The notes beneath the pieces are model-generated. The model did no database searches and was not told the origin of the DNA. It saw only the letters and a list, made by a program, of their open reading frames with translations. The translations under genes and the position numbers were made by a program. From Paenibacillus taiwanensis DSM 18679 (GTDB taxonomy: Bacteria; Bacillota; Bacilli; Paenibacillales; Paenibacillaceae), in assembly GCF_000425125.1 (NCBI RefSeq), contig NZ_KE384306.1, forward strand, positions 1,085,415 to 1,149,414: 64,000 bases of DNA. Reading direction: 5' to 3'. This document shows, in pieces, positions 1-7,748 of the stretch; within the stretch, counting starts at the first letter, position 1, and each line of letters begins with the position of its first letter.

Positions 1-855
1 AAAACATTTACAGCAACAGTTCTTTTGCAATTGGTGGATGAGAAAAAGCTCAGTCTGGAAGATACGGTAGAAAAATGGCTTCCTGGTGTGGTAAAAGGAA
101 ACGGATACGATGGCGATAAGATTACGATTCGTAATCTGTTGCAAATGACAAGCGGGATCGCAAACTATACAACAAAGGAGTTTATTACAGAGTTTGAGAA
201 AACACCGTTTCGCAGTTATACCGCAGATGAGCTAATTAAAGCGGGACTTTCGATAAAACCTTCATTTGCACCGGGGGAATTAGGGAAATGGGAGTATTCG
301 AATACGAACACTGTACTTGTTGGTGAAATTATTCGTAAGGTAACAGGTGAAACATATGCTCAACAAGTGAAGAAGCGTATTTTTGATCCGCTCGCTTTAA
401 AGGATACCTATTCACTAGGAAACGCGTCGTATATTCCAGGAACACACGCCAGGGGTTATTCGATTCCAATGAACAGTAAGGATAACCAGTTAGTGGATTT
501 CACTGAAATAAATCCATCGTCGGGAAATGCAGCTGGTGATATGATCTCCACCGGCAAAGACCTGAATACATTTTATAGCGCCTTGCTAGGCGGTAAGCTC
601 TTAAAGCCGGAGACGTTGCAGCAGATGCTAAATGGCGTCGAGACTAGAATCGGCCTTTATGGATTAGGTATGATCGGATTCAAATTGCCAAACGGGCAGA
701 CGTTCTGGGGGCATGGCGGGGATATACATGGAAGTTCGTCTTATGCTGGAGGTCTGCTAGGTGGGGAGCATGTGTTGACCGTAAACATAAATGCATCGCA
801 TGTGGATACGTGGGAGCAGCGTTTGAATGTCATTAGGGCTGCATTTGGTCAATAA
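1..855 (+). CDS. Serine hydrolase, beta-lactamase/PBP-like family (5' partial)
   Basis: The reading frame is open from base 1, so the gene begins upstream. The first residues, KTFTATVLLQLVDE, match the segment that carries the Lys of the SxxK nucleophile motif; the Ser itself lies outside the window. Further motifs are the Tyr-containing YSNTN (YxN-type, about residue 100) and WGHGGD near the C-terminus (HxG/KTG-like box). The family (class C beta-lactamase, DD-peptidase and esterase-like enzymes, PF00144) is usually exported, but the signal region is not visible. The substrate cannot be told. Related sequences in this window are a decayed copy at 4002-4440 and an intact, more distant gene at 54385-55656. 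The first internal ATG-like start is not the true start. Confidence 0.85.
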   Translation, partial: KTFTATVLLQLVDEKKLSLEDTVEKWLPGVVKGNGYDGDKITIRNLLQMTSGIANYTTKEFITEFEKTPFRSYTADELIKAGLSIKPSFAPGELGKWEYSNTNTVLVGEIIRKVTGETYAQQVKKRIFDPLALKDTYSLGNASYIPGTHARGYSIPMNSKDNQLVDFTEINPSSGNAAGDMISTGKDLNTFYSALLGGKLLKPETLQQMLNGVETRIGLYGLGMIGFKLPNGQTFWGHGGDIHGSSSYAGGLLGGEHVLTVNINASHVDTWEQRLNVIRAAFGQ

Positions 856-867
856 TTTAAAGACAGC

Positions 868-918
868 AGAAACGGTGTTCCGCCTTTGTTAAAAAGGAGT
901 GGTGCACCGTTTCTATTT
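868..918 (+). terminator. Hairpin downstream of the serine hydrolase
   Basis: A perfect 10-bp inverted repeat, AGAAACGGTG (868-877) and CACCGTTTCT (905-914), lies 13 bases after the stop codon. The loop is long (27 nt) and the following bases are only moderately T-rich, so its strength is uncertain. Confidence 0.5.
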
Positions 919-1014
919 CTGTGCCAACAATCGCTTGGAAAAAAGTGTACTTATATAAGCAGCAGGAGGGGAAAATACCGTTCTATACATTTTGTGAAAG
1001 GCGAAGCGCTCTGT

Positions 1015-1066
1015 TTGACAAGACACCAAAAGGTGTCTTATAATAAAAACGTCACCAAATGGTGTC
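1015..1066 (+). promoter_or_regulatory. Promoter with operator in the spacer and a second operator downstream
   Basis: TTGACA (1015-1020) and TATAAT (1039-1044) are separated by exactly 18 bases, and those 18 bases are the inverted repeat AGACACC-AAAA-GGTGTCT (1021-1038). A second copy, GTCACC-AAAT-GGTGTC (1051-1066), covers the expected transcription start. The layout suggests tight repression by a dimeric regulator, most simply the ArsR-type protein encoded at 1162 (autoregulation). The promoter assignment is direct reading; the identity of the repressor is inference. Confidence 0.75.
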
Positions 1067-1095
1067 CTATTATAACTTACAGGGAGGTGCCGTAC

Positions 1096-1146
1096 ATGAA
1101 TAGCGATCCTTATGTACGCGTACACGGTTTTTGTGCCATTCATTAA
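1096..1146 (+). CDS. Possible 16-residue leader peptide
   Basis: ATG at 1096 follows a strong Shine-Dalgarno, AGGGAGGTG (1081-1089), at good spacing and encodes MNSDPYVRVHGFCAIH then a stop. It sits between the operator-containing promoter and the regulator gene at 1162. It may be a translated leader that affects translation of the regulator, or a chance ORF. There is no homology to support it. Confidence 0.3.
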   Translation: MNSDPYVRVHGFCAIH

Positions 1147-1161
1147 ATTGATGGAGGGAGT

Positions 1162-1494
1162 GTGGTGAATGAGAGCAACCCGTTACGAGATGTGTTTGAT
1201 GCGATTGCAGATCCAACTAGACGCCGCCTAATCCGATTGTTAGCGGAAGCAGAGGAACTGCCGCTGCATGAATTAACGGCACAGTTTCAGATGGGCCGTA
1301 CAGCAGTATCCAAGCATTTGACCATATTAAAAGAAGCCAGACTCGTGTTAGATCGAAAAGTCGGCAGAGAAACGCGGTTTAGACTAAACGCCGCGCCATT
1401 AAGCGAAGTTCAAGACTGGGTGGCGTTCTACAGTAAGTTCTGGAGTACGAATATGATGCACCTAAAGCATTTATTAGAGGAGGAAGAAGAATGA
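1162..1494 (+). CDS. ArsR-family (SdpR-like) winged-helix repressor
   Basis: A protein of about 110 residues with a winged HTH: DAIADPTRRRLIRLLAE at the N-terminus, then the recognition region GRTAVSKHLTILKEARLV (about residues 45-65). It lacks the CVC metal motif of true ArsR proteins, which places it with the SdpR/AHSA1-associated repressors. The start is GTG at 1162 or 1165; GGAGGG at 1153-1158 favours 1165. Its stop overlaps the ATG of the next gene, so the two are translationally coupled. This regulator/SRPBCC pairing is common in Bacillales. It probably binds the two operators at 1021-1066; its ligand is unknown. Confidence 0.85.
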   Translation: MVNESNPLRDVFDAIADPTRRRLIRLLAEAEELPLHELTAQFQMGRTAVSKHLTILKEARLVLDRKVGRETRFRLNAAPLSEVQDWVAFYSKFWSTNMMHLKHLLEEEEE

Positions 1495-1904
1495 GTTTAA
1501 CGTTATCCTTAGATTTTCAGTACAAGACCACGATAGAGAAGCTTTGGTCAGCCTTGACTGATTCCAGCATGCTTGCGAAGTGGGTGCACAATATTCATTC
1601 CGGTCAGGCGATGGATAACAATTTTGAAGCCGTTGTAGGACATCGTTTTCAGTTTCGCACGCAACCGACTGAATGGTGGAATGGAATTATAGAAGGAGAA
1701 GTGCTGCTGGTGGAAGCACCTCACAAATTGTCCTACACGTGGGAGAGCGGTGAGAAGCATACGATTACGTGGTCACTTCAGGATTTAGGGGAGGGGACAG
1801 TTAACCTTCACCTTGAACAAACAGGAATCTCGAATGAGCAAGCACTTGCAGGGGCCAAGTATGGTTGGGGAAAATGGTGCGCTACGCTTGAACAGCTGTT
1901 TTGA
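1491..1904 (+). CDS. SRPBCC/AHSA1-domain protein
   Basis: A 137-residue protein with the AHSA1-type START-like fold: an N-terminal beta strand and helix (TTIEKLWSALTDSSMLAKW), the central GHRFQFRTQP and WWNGIIEGEVL strands, and a C-terminal helix ending in WGKWCATLEQLF. Members bind hydrophobic ligands in a deep cavity; most have no known substrate. It overlaps the upstream regulator by 4 bases (ATGA), so the two are co-expressed. It is probably the effector or ligand-binding partner of the repressor module. Confidence 0.85.
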   Translation: MSLTLSLDFQYKTTIEKLWSALTDSSMLAKWVHNIHSGQAMDNNFEAVVGHRFQFRTQPTEWWNGIIEGEVLLVEAPHKLSYTWESGEKHTITWSLQDLGEGTVNLHLEQTGISNEQALAGAKYGWGKWCATLEQLF

Positions 1905-1932
1905 ACGTAAAGTGGATAAGGGGACTTCCTGA

Positions 1933-2523
1933 ATGACAAATACGATTATGAATGCTAAGGTGGATGGATTTATAAGAAAAGCGAAGCAATGGAAGGAAGA
2001 GTTTGCGAAGTTAAGAACGATTGTGCTCGATTGTGGGCTAACAGAGGACTTTAAATGGATGCATCCTTGTTACACATTGGAGAACAAAAACATCGTTTTA
2101 ATTCATGGCTTTAAAGAATACTGTGCGCTTTTGTTTCATAAGGGTGCCTTGTTACAGGACCCTGACGGTATACTGATCCAACAAACAGAAAATGTGCAGG
2201 CAGCGCGTCAAATACGGTTCACCAATGTTCAGGAAATCATCAAAATGGAGTCTATGTTAAAAGCTTATATACATGAAGCTATTGAAGTAGAACGAGCCGG
2301 TTTGGAAGTAATGAAGAGTACAGAACTTGTGCCCATTGAAGAACTGCACACTAAATTTGAGACAAATCCTGCATTCAAAGCCGCCTTTGAAGCATTAACA
2401 GCAGGTCGACAAAAAGCGTATATGCTGCATTTTTCTGGAGCAAAGCAAGCTAAAACTCGCGAGGCGAGAATTGAAAAATGGGCGCAGCATATTTTGGACG
2501 GTAAGGGTTTAAATGATAAATGA
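1933..2523 (+). CDS. ydeI: YdeI/DUF1801-family protein
   Basis: A 196-residue protein with an N-terminal DUF1801 region (EEFAKLRTIVLDCGLTEDFKW, then HGFKEYCALLFHKGALL) and a C-terminal YdeI/OmpD-associated region (FKAAFEALTAGRQKAYM, then GAKQAKTREARIEKW). The length and order match B. subtilis YdeI-type proteins. The family is conserved but its biochemical role is not settled. It lies 28 bases after the SRPBCC gene in the same direction and may be the last gene of that operon, because a hairpin follows at once. Confidence 0.8.
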   Translation: MTNTIMNAKVDGFIRKAKQWKEEFAKLRTIVLDCGLTEDFKWMHPCYTLENKNIVLIHGFKEYCALLFHKGALLQDPDGILIQQTENVQAARQIRFTNVQEIIKMESMLKAYIHEAIEVERAGLEVMKSTELVPIEELHTKFETNPAFKAAFEALTAGRQKAYMLHFSGAKQAKTREARIEKWAQHILDGKGLNDK

Positions 2524-2530
2524 AACGAAG

Positions 2531-2564
2531 CAGCCGTATGTCCTTTATTAAGGAGCTACGGCTG
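2531..2564 (+). terminator. Terminator hairpin after ydeI
   Basis: CAGCCGTA (2531-2538) pairs perfectly with TACGGCTG (2557-2564), starting 7 bases after the stop codon and followed by TTTCTG. Confidence 0.6.
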
Positions 2565-2656
2565 TTTCTGATGTTACCTGCATTGAAGAACTGACTCCTT
2601 GTAGTATAGATAGGACTAGAAAATATGATAGGAGTTGGTTTTTAATAGAAGCTTGA

Positions 2657-2682
2657 ACAGATGCTTGTTTCTGGCATATGAT
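2657..2682 (+). promoter_or_regulatory. Candidate sigma-K promoter for the collagen-like gene
   Basis: AC at 2657-2658, a 16-base spacer, then CATATGAT at 2675-2682 fits the B. subtilis sigma-K pattern (AC, 16-17 bases, CATAnnnT). The start codon at 2724 lies about 40 bases downstream. Mother-cell expression would suit a spore-surface protein. This is a consensus match only. Confidence 0.4.
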
Positions 2683-2723
2683 ATCTTGTTATCTGATATA
2701 TATCAAGAAACGGGGGATTACTA

Positions 2724-3881
2724 GTGTCTCAAGCAAATTTACCGAACATCACACCAAGCATTACGCTGTCGCGTGAGGATGCTTTAAACTTGTTACTCGC
2801 CTCGATTGCCATTGAAGAGCTTGGTCTGGGTCATATTATTAATGCAGAGGCAGAGAAGATTCAATATGCGGTTGGAACTTTGCCAGGATTGTCAGTTCCT
2901 GCAACGATTAGTGATCTGCTTGCTATTGATGCGAGTGTGCAGAGTACACTTCAAGATATAGTAAAGAAGGAAATGTTGCTTCAGTTTAAATTAGAAAATG
3001 TGCTTGCCGCACCGTCATTCACAGGCCCAACAGGGGTGACTGGACCTACAGGTCCGTCTGGCGGACCGGTTGGCCCAACAGGTTCCACAGGAGCTACGGG
3101 TTCTACAGGTGCAACAGGAGCTACGGGTCCAAGTGGGGCAACCGGTGCCACAGGAGATCCAGGACCAGCGGGAGCTACGGGTGCAACAGGGGCTACAGGT
3201 CCAAGTGGGGCGACTGGTGCCACAGGAGATCCAGGACCAGCGGGAGCTACAGGTGCAACAGGGGCTACAGGCCCAAGTGGGGCAACTGGTGCTACGGGAG
3301 CTACAGGTGCAACAGGGGCTACAGGCCCAAGTGGGGCAACTGGTGCTACGGGAAGTGCAGGTGCAACAGGAGCGACAGGTCCAAGCGGAGCTACAGGGGC
3401 GACAGGAGCTACGGGTGCTACCGGATTGACAGGAGCGACAGGGCCACTGGTTACCGCTAACAACGCACGTATTACGAATCCAGCTATTGTGCAAGTAGGT
3501 GCTGGGAATGCTGTTCCGCTTACTATTAATGAGGAAATTAATGGAACAGCTATTACTCATGTGGCAGGATCAACTGATATTTTATTGGCTCCAAATCAGA
3601 CTTATTTCGCTACGTATGAGGCTGCAACAAATTTAGGTTTTGCCGATCAAGGAACATCTATATTAGAGTTTCAATTAAATGGAACTTTGATCGGTGGTAC
3701 GCAAAGTGAGTTTAATTTAGCTGGATTAAGCCCAAATTTTCCTACAGCAACTCGAGTTTCTCAAAGTTCATCGGCCGTATTTACTACTGGAGCAGGGGCT
3801 AATATTTTGACTCTAAATAATACTTCAGGTCATTCTTTAAATGTGGAAGGCACGAATATCGACATTGTTAAGCTAGCATAA
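2724..3881 (+). CDS. Collagen-like spore-surface protein (BclA-like) with preface domain
   Basis: A 385-residue protein in three parts. Residues 1-99 form a helical preface region ([19 protein letters not shown], then [17 protein letters not shown]) found before collagen stalks in Firmicutes spore proteins. Residues ~100-240 are Gly-X-Thr/Pro collagen triplets, mainly GAT and GPS. Residues ~241-385 form a beta-rich C-terminal domain ([10 protein letters not shown], then [15 protein letters not shown], then [14 protein letters not shown]) like the trimerising BclA C-terminal domains. There is no signal peptide, as expected for a mother-cell coat or exosporium protein. The Thr-rich stalk is a likely glycosylation site. 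The start is GTG with GGGGGA upstream. Paralogues are at 36376-37386 (same architecture) and 39361-39785 (truncated). Confidence 0.88.
   Translation: MSQANLPNITPSITLSREDALNLLLASIAIEELGLGHIINAEAEKIQYAVGTLPGLSVPATISDLLAIDASVQSTLQDIVKKEMLLQFKLENVLAAPSFTGPTGVTGPTGPSGGPVGPTGSTGATGSTGATGATGPSGATGATGDPGPAGATGATGATGPSGATGATGDPGPAGATGATGATGPSGATGATGATGATGATGPSGATGATGSAGATGATGPSGATGATGATGATGLTGATGPLVTANNARITNPAIVQVGAGNAVPLTINEEINGTAITHVAGSTDILLAPNQTYFATYEAATNLGFADQGTSILEFQLNGTLIGGTQSEFNLAGLSPNFPTATRVSQSSSAVFTTGAGANILTLNNTSGHSLNVEGTNIDIVKLA
3126..3431 (+). repeat. Intragenic tandem repeats encoding the collagen stalk
   Basis: The GGYCCAAG unit start recurs at 3126, 3198, 3270, 3324 and 3378, giving spacings of 72, 72, 54 and 54 bases. 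The 54-base units lack the GDPGPA hexapeptide of the 72-base units. All spacings are multiples of 9, so the triplet register is kept. Such arrays commonly change in length. Confidence 0.85.
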
Positions 3882-3926
3882 CAGGTGAATACCTCGTAAT
3901 TTCAATTGTTCATCATACTCGATAAG

Positions 3927-3991
3927 AGGAGTCCATGCACGACTAATCTGCTAGATTTCAGCAGAGAAGTGCTGCATCGACTCCTTTTTTT
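3927..3991 (+). terminator. Terminator after collagen-like gene
   Basis: AGGAGTC (3927-3933) pairs with GACTCCT (3979-3985), followed at once by a run of seven T. The long interior contains a further GCAGAGAAGTGCTGC hairpin. Confidence 0.7.
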
Positions 3992-4001
3992 GAGTCGTGT
4001 A

Positions 4002-4440
4002 AAGGTCATTTCACCAGCCTTCATCGTAGCAGCCAGCTTACTAGGCGGTAATGGTTAACTATCGAAAGTATCGGCAGCATCCAGGGGGGAGGTCCGCAAA
4101 ATCCAAAAGAAATAGAGCACTATGCTGATCATTTTTTAACCGCTCAGAAATAAAAAAAGTATGGATGGAGCTGCACTTGTAGTCCTCAAAGGCACGAAAG
4201 TGCTATTGAATAAAGATTACGGTTGTTCGGATGTGGAAAAGAAGCTGCTAGTCAATCCATATCGAACGGTGTTCCGCATCGCCTCTATTTTCAAAGTGGT
4301 AACCGTTACTGCCATAATGCATTAGCGGAGCAAGGGGAAATCGAATTGAACAAAGATTTGTCTGCTTACTTTGGGGATGTTGGAATTCCGAGTCAGACTG
4401 ACTCTCCCTGAACATGAAACATTTTATTGAAGAAATATAA
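4002..4440 (+). pseudogene. Decayed serine hydrolase (beta-lactamase family)
   Basis: Pieces of one protein can be followed across three frames. A signal-peptide-like segment (KVISPAFIVAASLLGG, then stop) comes first, then NPKEIEHYADHFLTAQ (then stop). From the ATG at 4161 comes DGAALVVLKGTKVLLNKDYG, leading into FRIASIFKVVTV, where SIFK is the SxxK nucleophile motif, then a stop. In the next frame follow ALAEQGEIELNKDLSAYFGDV and finally NMKHFIEEI. Several frameshifts and stops make it non-functional, and the gene's distal two thirds are missing. It is probably a relic of a secreted penicillin-binding-like hydrolase related to the gene at the window start. Confidence 0.7.
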
Positions 4441-4772
4441 GCAATGGGTAAAAATACTGAAATTGAAGAAAATATCGAAGATGATAAAACGAATCTCCAT
4501 AAACTTGAAAAGCACAAACATAAAGTTTCGTGTAATGACGACGTGTGTATTAATTAAATCAATATAAAGTAGAGGTGTTATGGAAGTTACACTTTAATAC
4601 ACATATAAACGGAAATTTTTCCCCTTCGAAATATTCCGTAGATAAACTTTGTACAAGCAGTATATGTCTGTCTCGTTAAACCAGTCGTTATTTGCAAAGT
4701 GACAGATGATAAAAGTCTATTTATTACGATTAATGTAACGGATTCAATACATTTTAGTAAATTGTAGTAATC
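4441..4772. other. Intergenic stretch, no gene recognised
   Basis: AT-rich DNA between the decayed hydrolase and the next collagen-like gene. A short open segment (PVVICKVTDDKSLFITINVTD, about 4680-4745) has no start or recognisable relatives. The promoter of the gene at 4794 should lie here, but no clear consensus stands out. Confidence 0.4.
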
Positions 4773-4793
4773 GTGTTACTAGGAGGGGAATCA

Positions 4794-5879
4794 TTGAATC
4801 GTTATTATAATGCTTTTAGCTGGAATTATCCTATTGGTTGCTCAGCTGTATTTCCAGTACGAAACTGCACACCGGTTCCCATCGGACCGACAGGGCCAAC
4901 AGGGCCAACAGGATCAACAGGACCAACAGGAGTCACAGGGCCAACAGGTGCAACAGGAGTCACAGGTACTCAGGGGGGCACTGGACCAACAGGTCCCGGT
5001 ATCTTCGAGTGGGGAGAGGAGTGTGTCTTCTGGGCAGACTCAAGTGCACCAGGTCCTGGCGATGGGACTCCGGCCGATCCATATAATTCTCTCCAAGCTG
5101 CCATCAATGCAGCAGTAAACAGTCCGTTAGCCGTTGCAATTGGGATGAAAGCACGCTGCATCGTTCTTATCGCAGCTAATTCAGCGTTCAACGAGGATAT
5201 TGTGATTGCGCCAGCAAGACATATTCAACTGCTTGGCTTGGGTCCATGGATACTTGGCGACGGAGCCTTGGCCAATTTTGTGTCAACTGTTCCTAGAAAT
5301 GTAACGATCCAAACTAGTGAAGCTGCAGAGAACGTATATCTGGTGAACCCGAATCTAAACGTACGTCCTGTAACGGTAATCGGCACCTTTAATAATGGTA
5401 CCTCTGTAAGTACGCATACCAATTATACGGATGGTGCTATCATAAGTGGCAATATTACTTTCCAGAACGTATCCATGGGTGATCCCTTTACGACGATTGA
5501 GTTTCAGCTTCTGAATACAAAAGTTGTTGGTGGCATTATACAATCAGGACATATGGGAATACTCAACACATATATTTATAACAGTCGAATTAATACAATG
5601 ATTCACAATGGTCTCAGAATTCAGCGGATGGTTGATAGTCGATCGGATGGAACGATAAACGTAGATGCATACTCGAACATAACGAGCACAAGCATTAACG
5701 GGAATGTGACAGTTAACTCAGCATCTTCTGATGTGCCCCCTACGGGCATATTTAGCAGTCAATTCGGATCGATTACCTGGTCTGGACCACTTACACTAGA
5801 TACGTCATCCAATTACTATTTTAATTTATCGGCCACTTTAATGACTGGACCTAAGGTAATTCTCTTTAGTAATACTTAA
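4794..5879 (+). CDS. Collagen-like protein with beta-helix-type C-terminal domain
   Basis: TTG at 4794 is preferred because AGGAGGGG (4781-4788) sits 5 bases upstream; an in-frame GTG at 4773 precedes the ribosome binding site. The 361-residue product has a short Tyr/Asn-rich head with two Cys (residues 1-30) and a compact stalk of about 13 Gly-X-Y triplets (31-70). A long C-terminal part of about 290 residues follows. It begins [31 protein letters not shown] and continues with repeated short strands rich in Asn, Thr, Ser and Val. [15 protein letters not shown] resembles the entry to right-handed beta-helix (pectate-lyase-like) domains. There is no signal peptide. A spore-surface or filament role is inferred. 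A fragment of a second copy lies on the minus strand at 56080-56200. Confidence 0.8.
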   Translation: MNRYYNAFSWNYPIGCSAVFPVRNCTPVPIGPTGPTGPTGSTGPTGVTGPTGATGVTGTQGGTGPTGPGIFEWGEECVFWADSSAPGPGDGTPADPYNSLQAAINAAVNSPLAVAIGMKARCIVLIAANSAFNEDIVIAPARHIQLLGLGPWILGDGALANFVSTVPRNVTIQTSEAAENVYLVNPNLNVRPVTVIGTFNNGTSVSTHTNYTDGAIISGNITFQNVSMGDPFTTIEFQLLNTKVVGGIIQSGHMGILNTYIYNSRINTMIHNGLRIQRMVDSRSDGTINVDAYSNITSTSINGNVTVNSASSDVPPTGIFSSQFGSITWSGPLTLDTSSNYYFNLSATLMTGPKVILFSNT

Positions 5880-5935
5880 ATAGGCTCTCATCCTATTACG
5901 CAGGAGCGTTAAATACAGATAGAGATTCTTAATTA

Positions 5936-5962
5936 AGAGAGGGTGATATGCCCTCTCTTTTG
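5936..5962 (+). terminator. Terminator after collagen/beta-helix gene
   Basis: AGAGAGGG (5936-5943) and CCCTCTCT (5951-5958) form a perfect 8-bp stem with a 7-base loop, followed by TTTTG. Confidence 0.8.
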
Positions 5963-6340
5963 TATGAAAAGGCATGTTTTTGTATCAATTGTAGTAAACC
6001 AAACCGTAATGAACATGAATTAATATTTATTGTAATTTATGATAGCAGTTGTCTCATGTTCAATGATTGCTGGTAAGCATGATTATCGCGCTTTGCTTTT
6101 ATCTTACTATGAGTACGGTGTTAAAAGGTCTGATGGTGCACTAGACTCTGCTTTAAGAAGTCAGCTCCATTTTTCGCTTTTTGGCGTTTATAGTTCTTAA
6201 GCTGATAGATATGGCGTTCTCCCACAGTTCCTGTAGGAAGCGCAGGAATCGATGGATATGGTCTTGGAACTTTTGAAGCATTGGCGCTGGAAGGATAAGG
6301 AGCGTATACTCTTCATTTTCAGGAAAAGTTCACTGAATAG
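5963..6340. other. Intergenic stretch with faint coding-like fragments
   Basis: No complete gene. On the plus strand around 6210-6290 a short open stretch reads VGSAGIDGYGLGTFEALAL before a stop; I do not recognise it. It could be the tail of a lost gene. No hairpin or promoter stands out apart from the motif at 6341-6360. Confidence 0.4.
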
Positions 6341-6360
6341 ATTAATTCATTCAATTGAAT
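6341..6360 (+). promoter_or_regulatory. Palindromic operator-like site upstream of M24 gene
   Basis: ATTAATTC at 6341-6348 is followed by the perfect palindrome ATTCAATTGAAT (6349-6360). The same words, ATTAATTC and CAATTGAA, occur upstream of the TetR gene (8452-8478), suggesting that both promoters are bound by that TetR protein. The shared words are seen; common regulation is inference. Confidence 0.5.
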
Positions 6361-6432
6361 AAATCATATGATTGGATTATACTTACCATGTACTCATTGA
6401 TTCATTACATCTATTCAGGAGGAGAAAATGGT

Positions 6433-7692
6433 ATGAACAATCAGGATAATCGAATCCCAACCTATTCACTTGTGGAGAGAGATCGGAGATGGAACTTGGC
6501 CAATCAGTTGATGGACGAAGAGGATGTAGATGTGTTGATTGTGTATGGCGATCGAGAAGGTGCATTCCCGGCTGTGTTCAACCCCGACACTTACTTTACG
6601 AATGAGCGTCCAGGTTCCATTGTCATTTTTCCTAAGCATGAAGAGCCGATTTCTGTCGTTTTTTTAGCGACTGCTGTGGAAGATCATATTCAAGCTGGAT
6701 ACACAAATACGCAGGGCTGGATAAGACCGGAAAATATGTATGTGGGAAAAATGGGAGCGCACATAGTAAAAATTTTGGAGGAAAGAGGACTTGCGAATAA
6801 AGCGTTTGGTGTAATTGGTTTAGAGCCATATCCTCCTTATTATTTTGATGGGGCCATGCCCTATAATACGTGGCAAGCTATCTTAAAGGGATTACCGTGT
6901 GCGACCTTTAAACCTGTGGGCCACTCCTTTTTCACACTGTCGGCGGTGAAAAGTCAAGAAGAAATCGAAGTATTAACATGGTCAGCAAACGTCGGGGAAA
7001 AAATGGTCCAGGCGATGCTAGAGGCGACGAAGCCAGGTGTAAGGGAAAACGAGATCTATGCGGCAGGAATCCATGCTTGTGCGAACTCTGTTGGGTTTAC
7101 AACAACGATCCTAATGGGATCAGGACCTGAGTTCGTCGGATGGGGGTTGCCAGCATGGACATATCGTCCAGAAGAGCCGCGCGTGATCCAAGAAGGGGAT
7201 ATTATTTTAGCTGAAGTATTTTCATCATTCGGGATGTTAGAGACGCAGCATCAACCATCAATCGCTGTAGGAACTGTACATCCAGATTTTGAGCGGGCGG
7301 CAGCGGCAGCGAGACAATCGTATGTAAACGGAGTAAAAGAGCTGCGGCACGGTGCGATGTTTAGAGACGTTGTCAGAGCAATGAATGAGCCGATACGTGA
7401 AGTAGGAGGCTGGCACGTTCATCCGCTTATTCATTCCATTAGTCCTTTTGGCCTTATTGGGGTTGGGGATGAGATGGCACGGTTGCCTGAGGTGAAAAAG
7501 TATGGAAGCGTATTGCCTATCCCATCCATTGGGTTAGAGACTGAACTTAAGGCAGGGATGGTATTTGCATTTGAGCCCAATTGTGCGATTGGGAAGAAGG
7601 TCATTAATCTTGGTGGAACGGTAATTGTCGGTGAAAATGGGGGAATTGAACTAAATCGAAATTCTACTGAGCTGATGAGGGCTGCGTGGTAA
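6433..7692 (+). CDS. M24-family peptidase-like protein (creatinase / Xaa-Pro type)
   Basis: ATG at 6433 follows CAGGAGGAG (6417-6425); an in-frame ATG-like start further upstream has no ribosome binding site. The product is about 419 residues. It has an N-terminal creatinase-type domain (VDVLIVYGDREGAFPAVFNP, then FNPDTYFTNERPG) and a C-terminal pita-bread domain (VREVGGWHVHPLIHS-like region, then AGMVFAFEPNC). The usual paired metal Asp residues (DxG, about 10 residues, D) are replaced: the segment reads GDIILAEVFSSFGMLETQH. The metal site is therefore atypical, as in creatinase, which works without metal. The substrate is unknown. It is convergent with the TetR gene and shares operator-like words with it. 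Confidence 0.8.
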   Translation: MNNQDNRIPTYSLVERDRRWNLANQLMDEEDVDVLIVYGDREGAFPAVFNPDTYFTNERPGSIVIFPKHEEPISVVFLATAVEDHIQAGYTNTQGWIRPENMYVGKMGAHIVKILEERGLANKAFGVIGLEPYPPYYFDGAMPYNTWQAILKGLPCATFKPVGHSFFTLSAVKSQEEIEVLTWSANVGEKMVQAMLEATKPGVRENEIYAAGIHACANSVGFTTTILMGSGPEFVGWGLPAWTYRPEEPRVIQEGDIILAEVFSSFGMLETQHQPSIAVGTVHPDFERAAAAARQSYVNGVKELRHGAMFRDVVRAMNEPIREVGGWHVHPLIHSISPFGLIGVGDEMARLPEVKKYGSVLPIPSIGLETELKAGMVFAFEPNCAIGKKVINLGGTVIVGENGGIELNRNSTELMRAAW

Positions 7693-7699
7693 AATAGCA

Positions 7700-7746
7700 A
7701 AAGGGTACGTTGAGAAGCGTATTGATCGCTTCATGACGTACCCTTT
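7700..7746. terminator. Bidirectional terminator between convergent genes
   Basis: A perfect 11-bp stem, AAAGGGTACGT (7700-7710) with ACGTACCCTTT (7736-7746), encloses a second stem GAAGCG/CGCTTC. It serves the M24 gene on plus and the TetR gene on minus. Confidence 0.8.
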
Positions 7747-7748
7747 GA

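Noticed and set aside
886..1146. 86-codon open frame before the ArsR/SRPBCC pair
   Set aside because: It runs through the terminator, promoter and operator and has no ribosome binding site at its start; only the last 16 codons have one.
3126..3431. Regular repeats considered as CRISPR-like
   Set aside because: The repeats are in-frame coding triplets without unique spacers; they encode a collagen stalk.
2981..3560. Long minus-strand and alternative plus-strand open frames rich in Pro-Val-Ala or Cys-Ser-Thr
   Set aside because: They are mirror readings of the Gly-X-Y repeat DNA of the collagen-like gene; low-complexity triplet repeats keep several frames open. No starts with ribosome binding sites.
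5225..5422. Minus-strand open frame inside the collagen/beta-helix gene
   Set aside because: It is antisense to the real gene. It drew attention only because its peptide resembles an open frame at 56080-56200, which is explained by a reverse-oriented fragment of the real gene.
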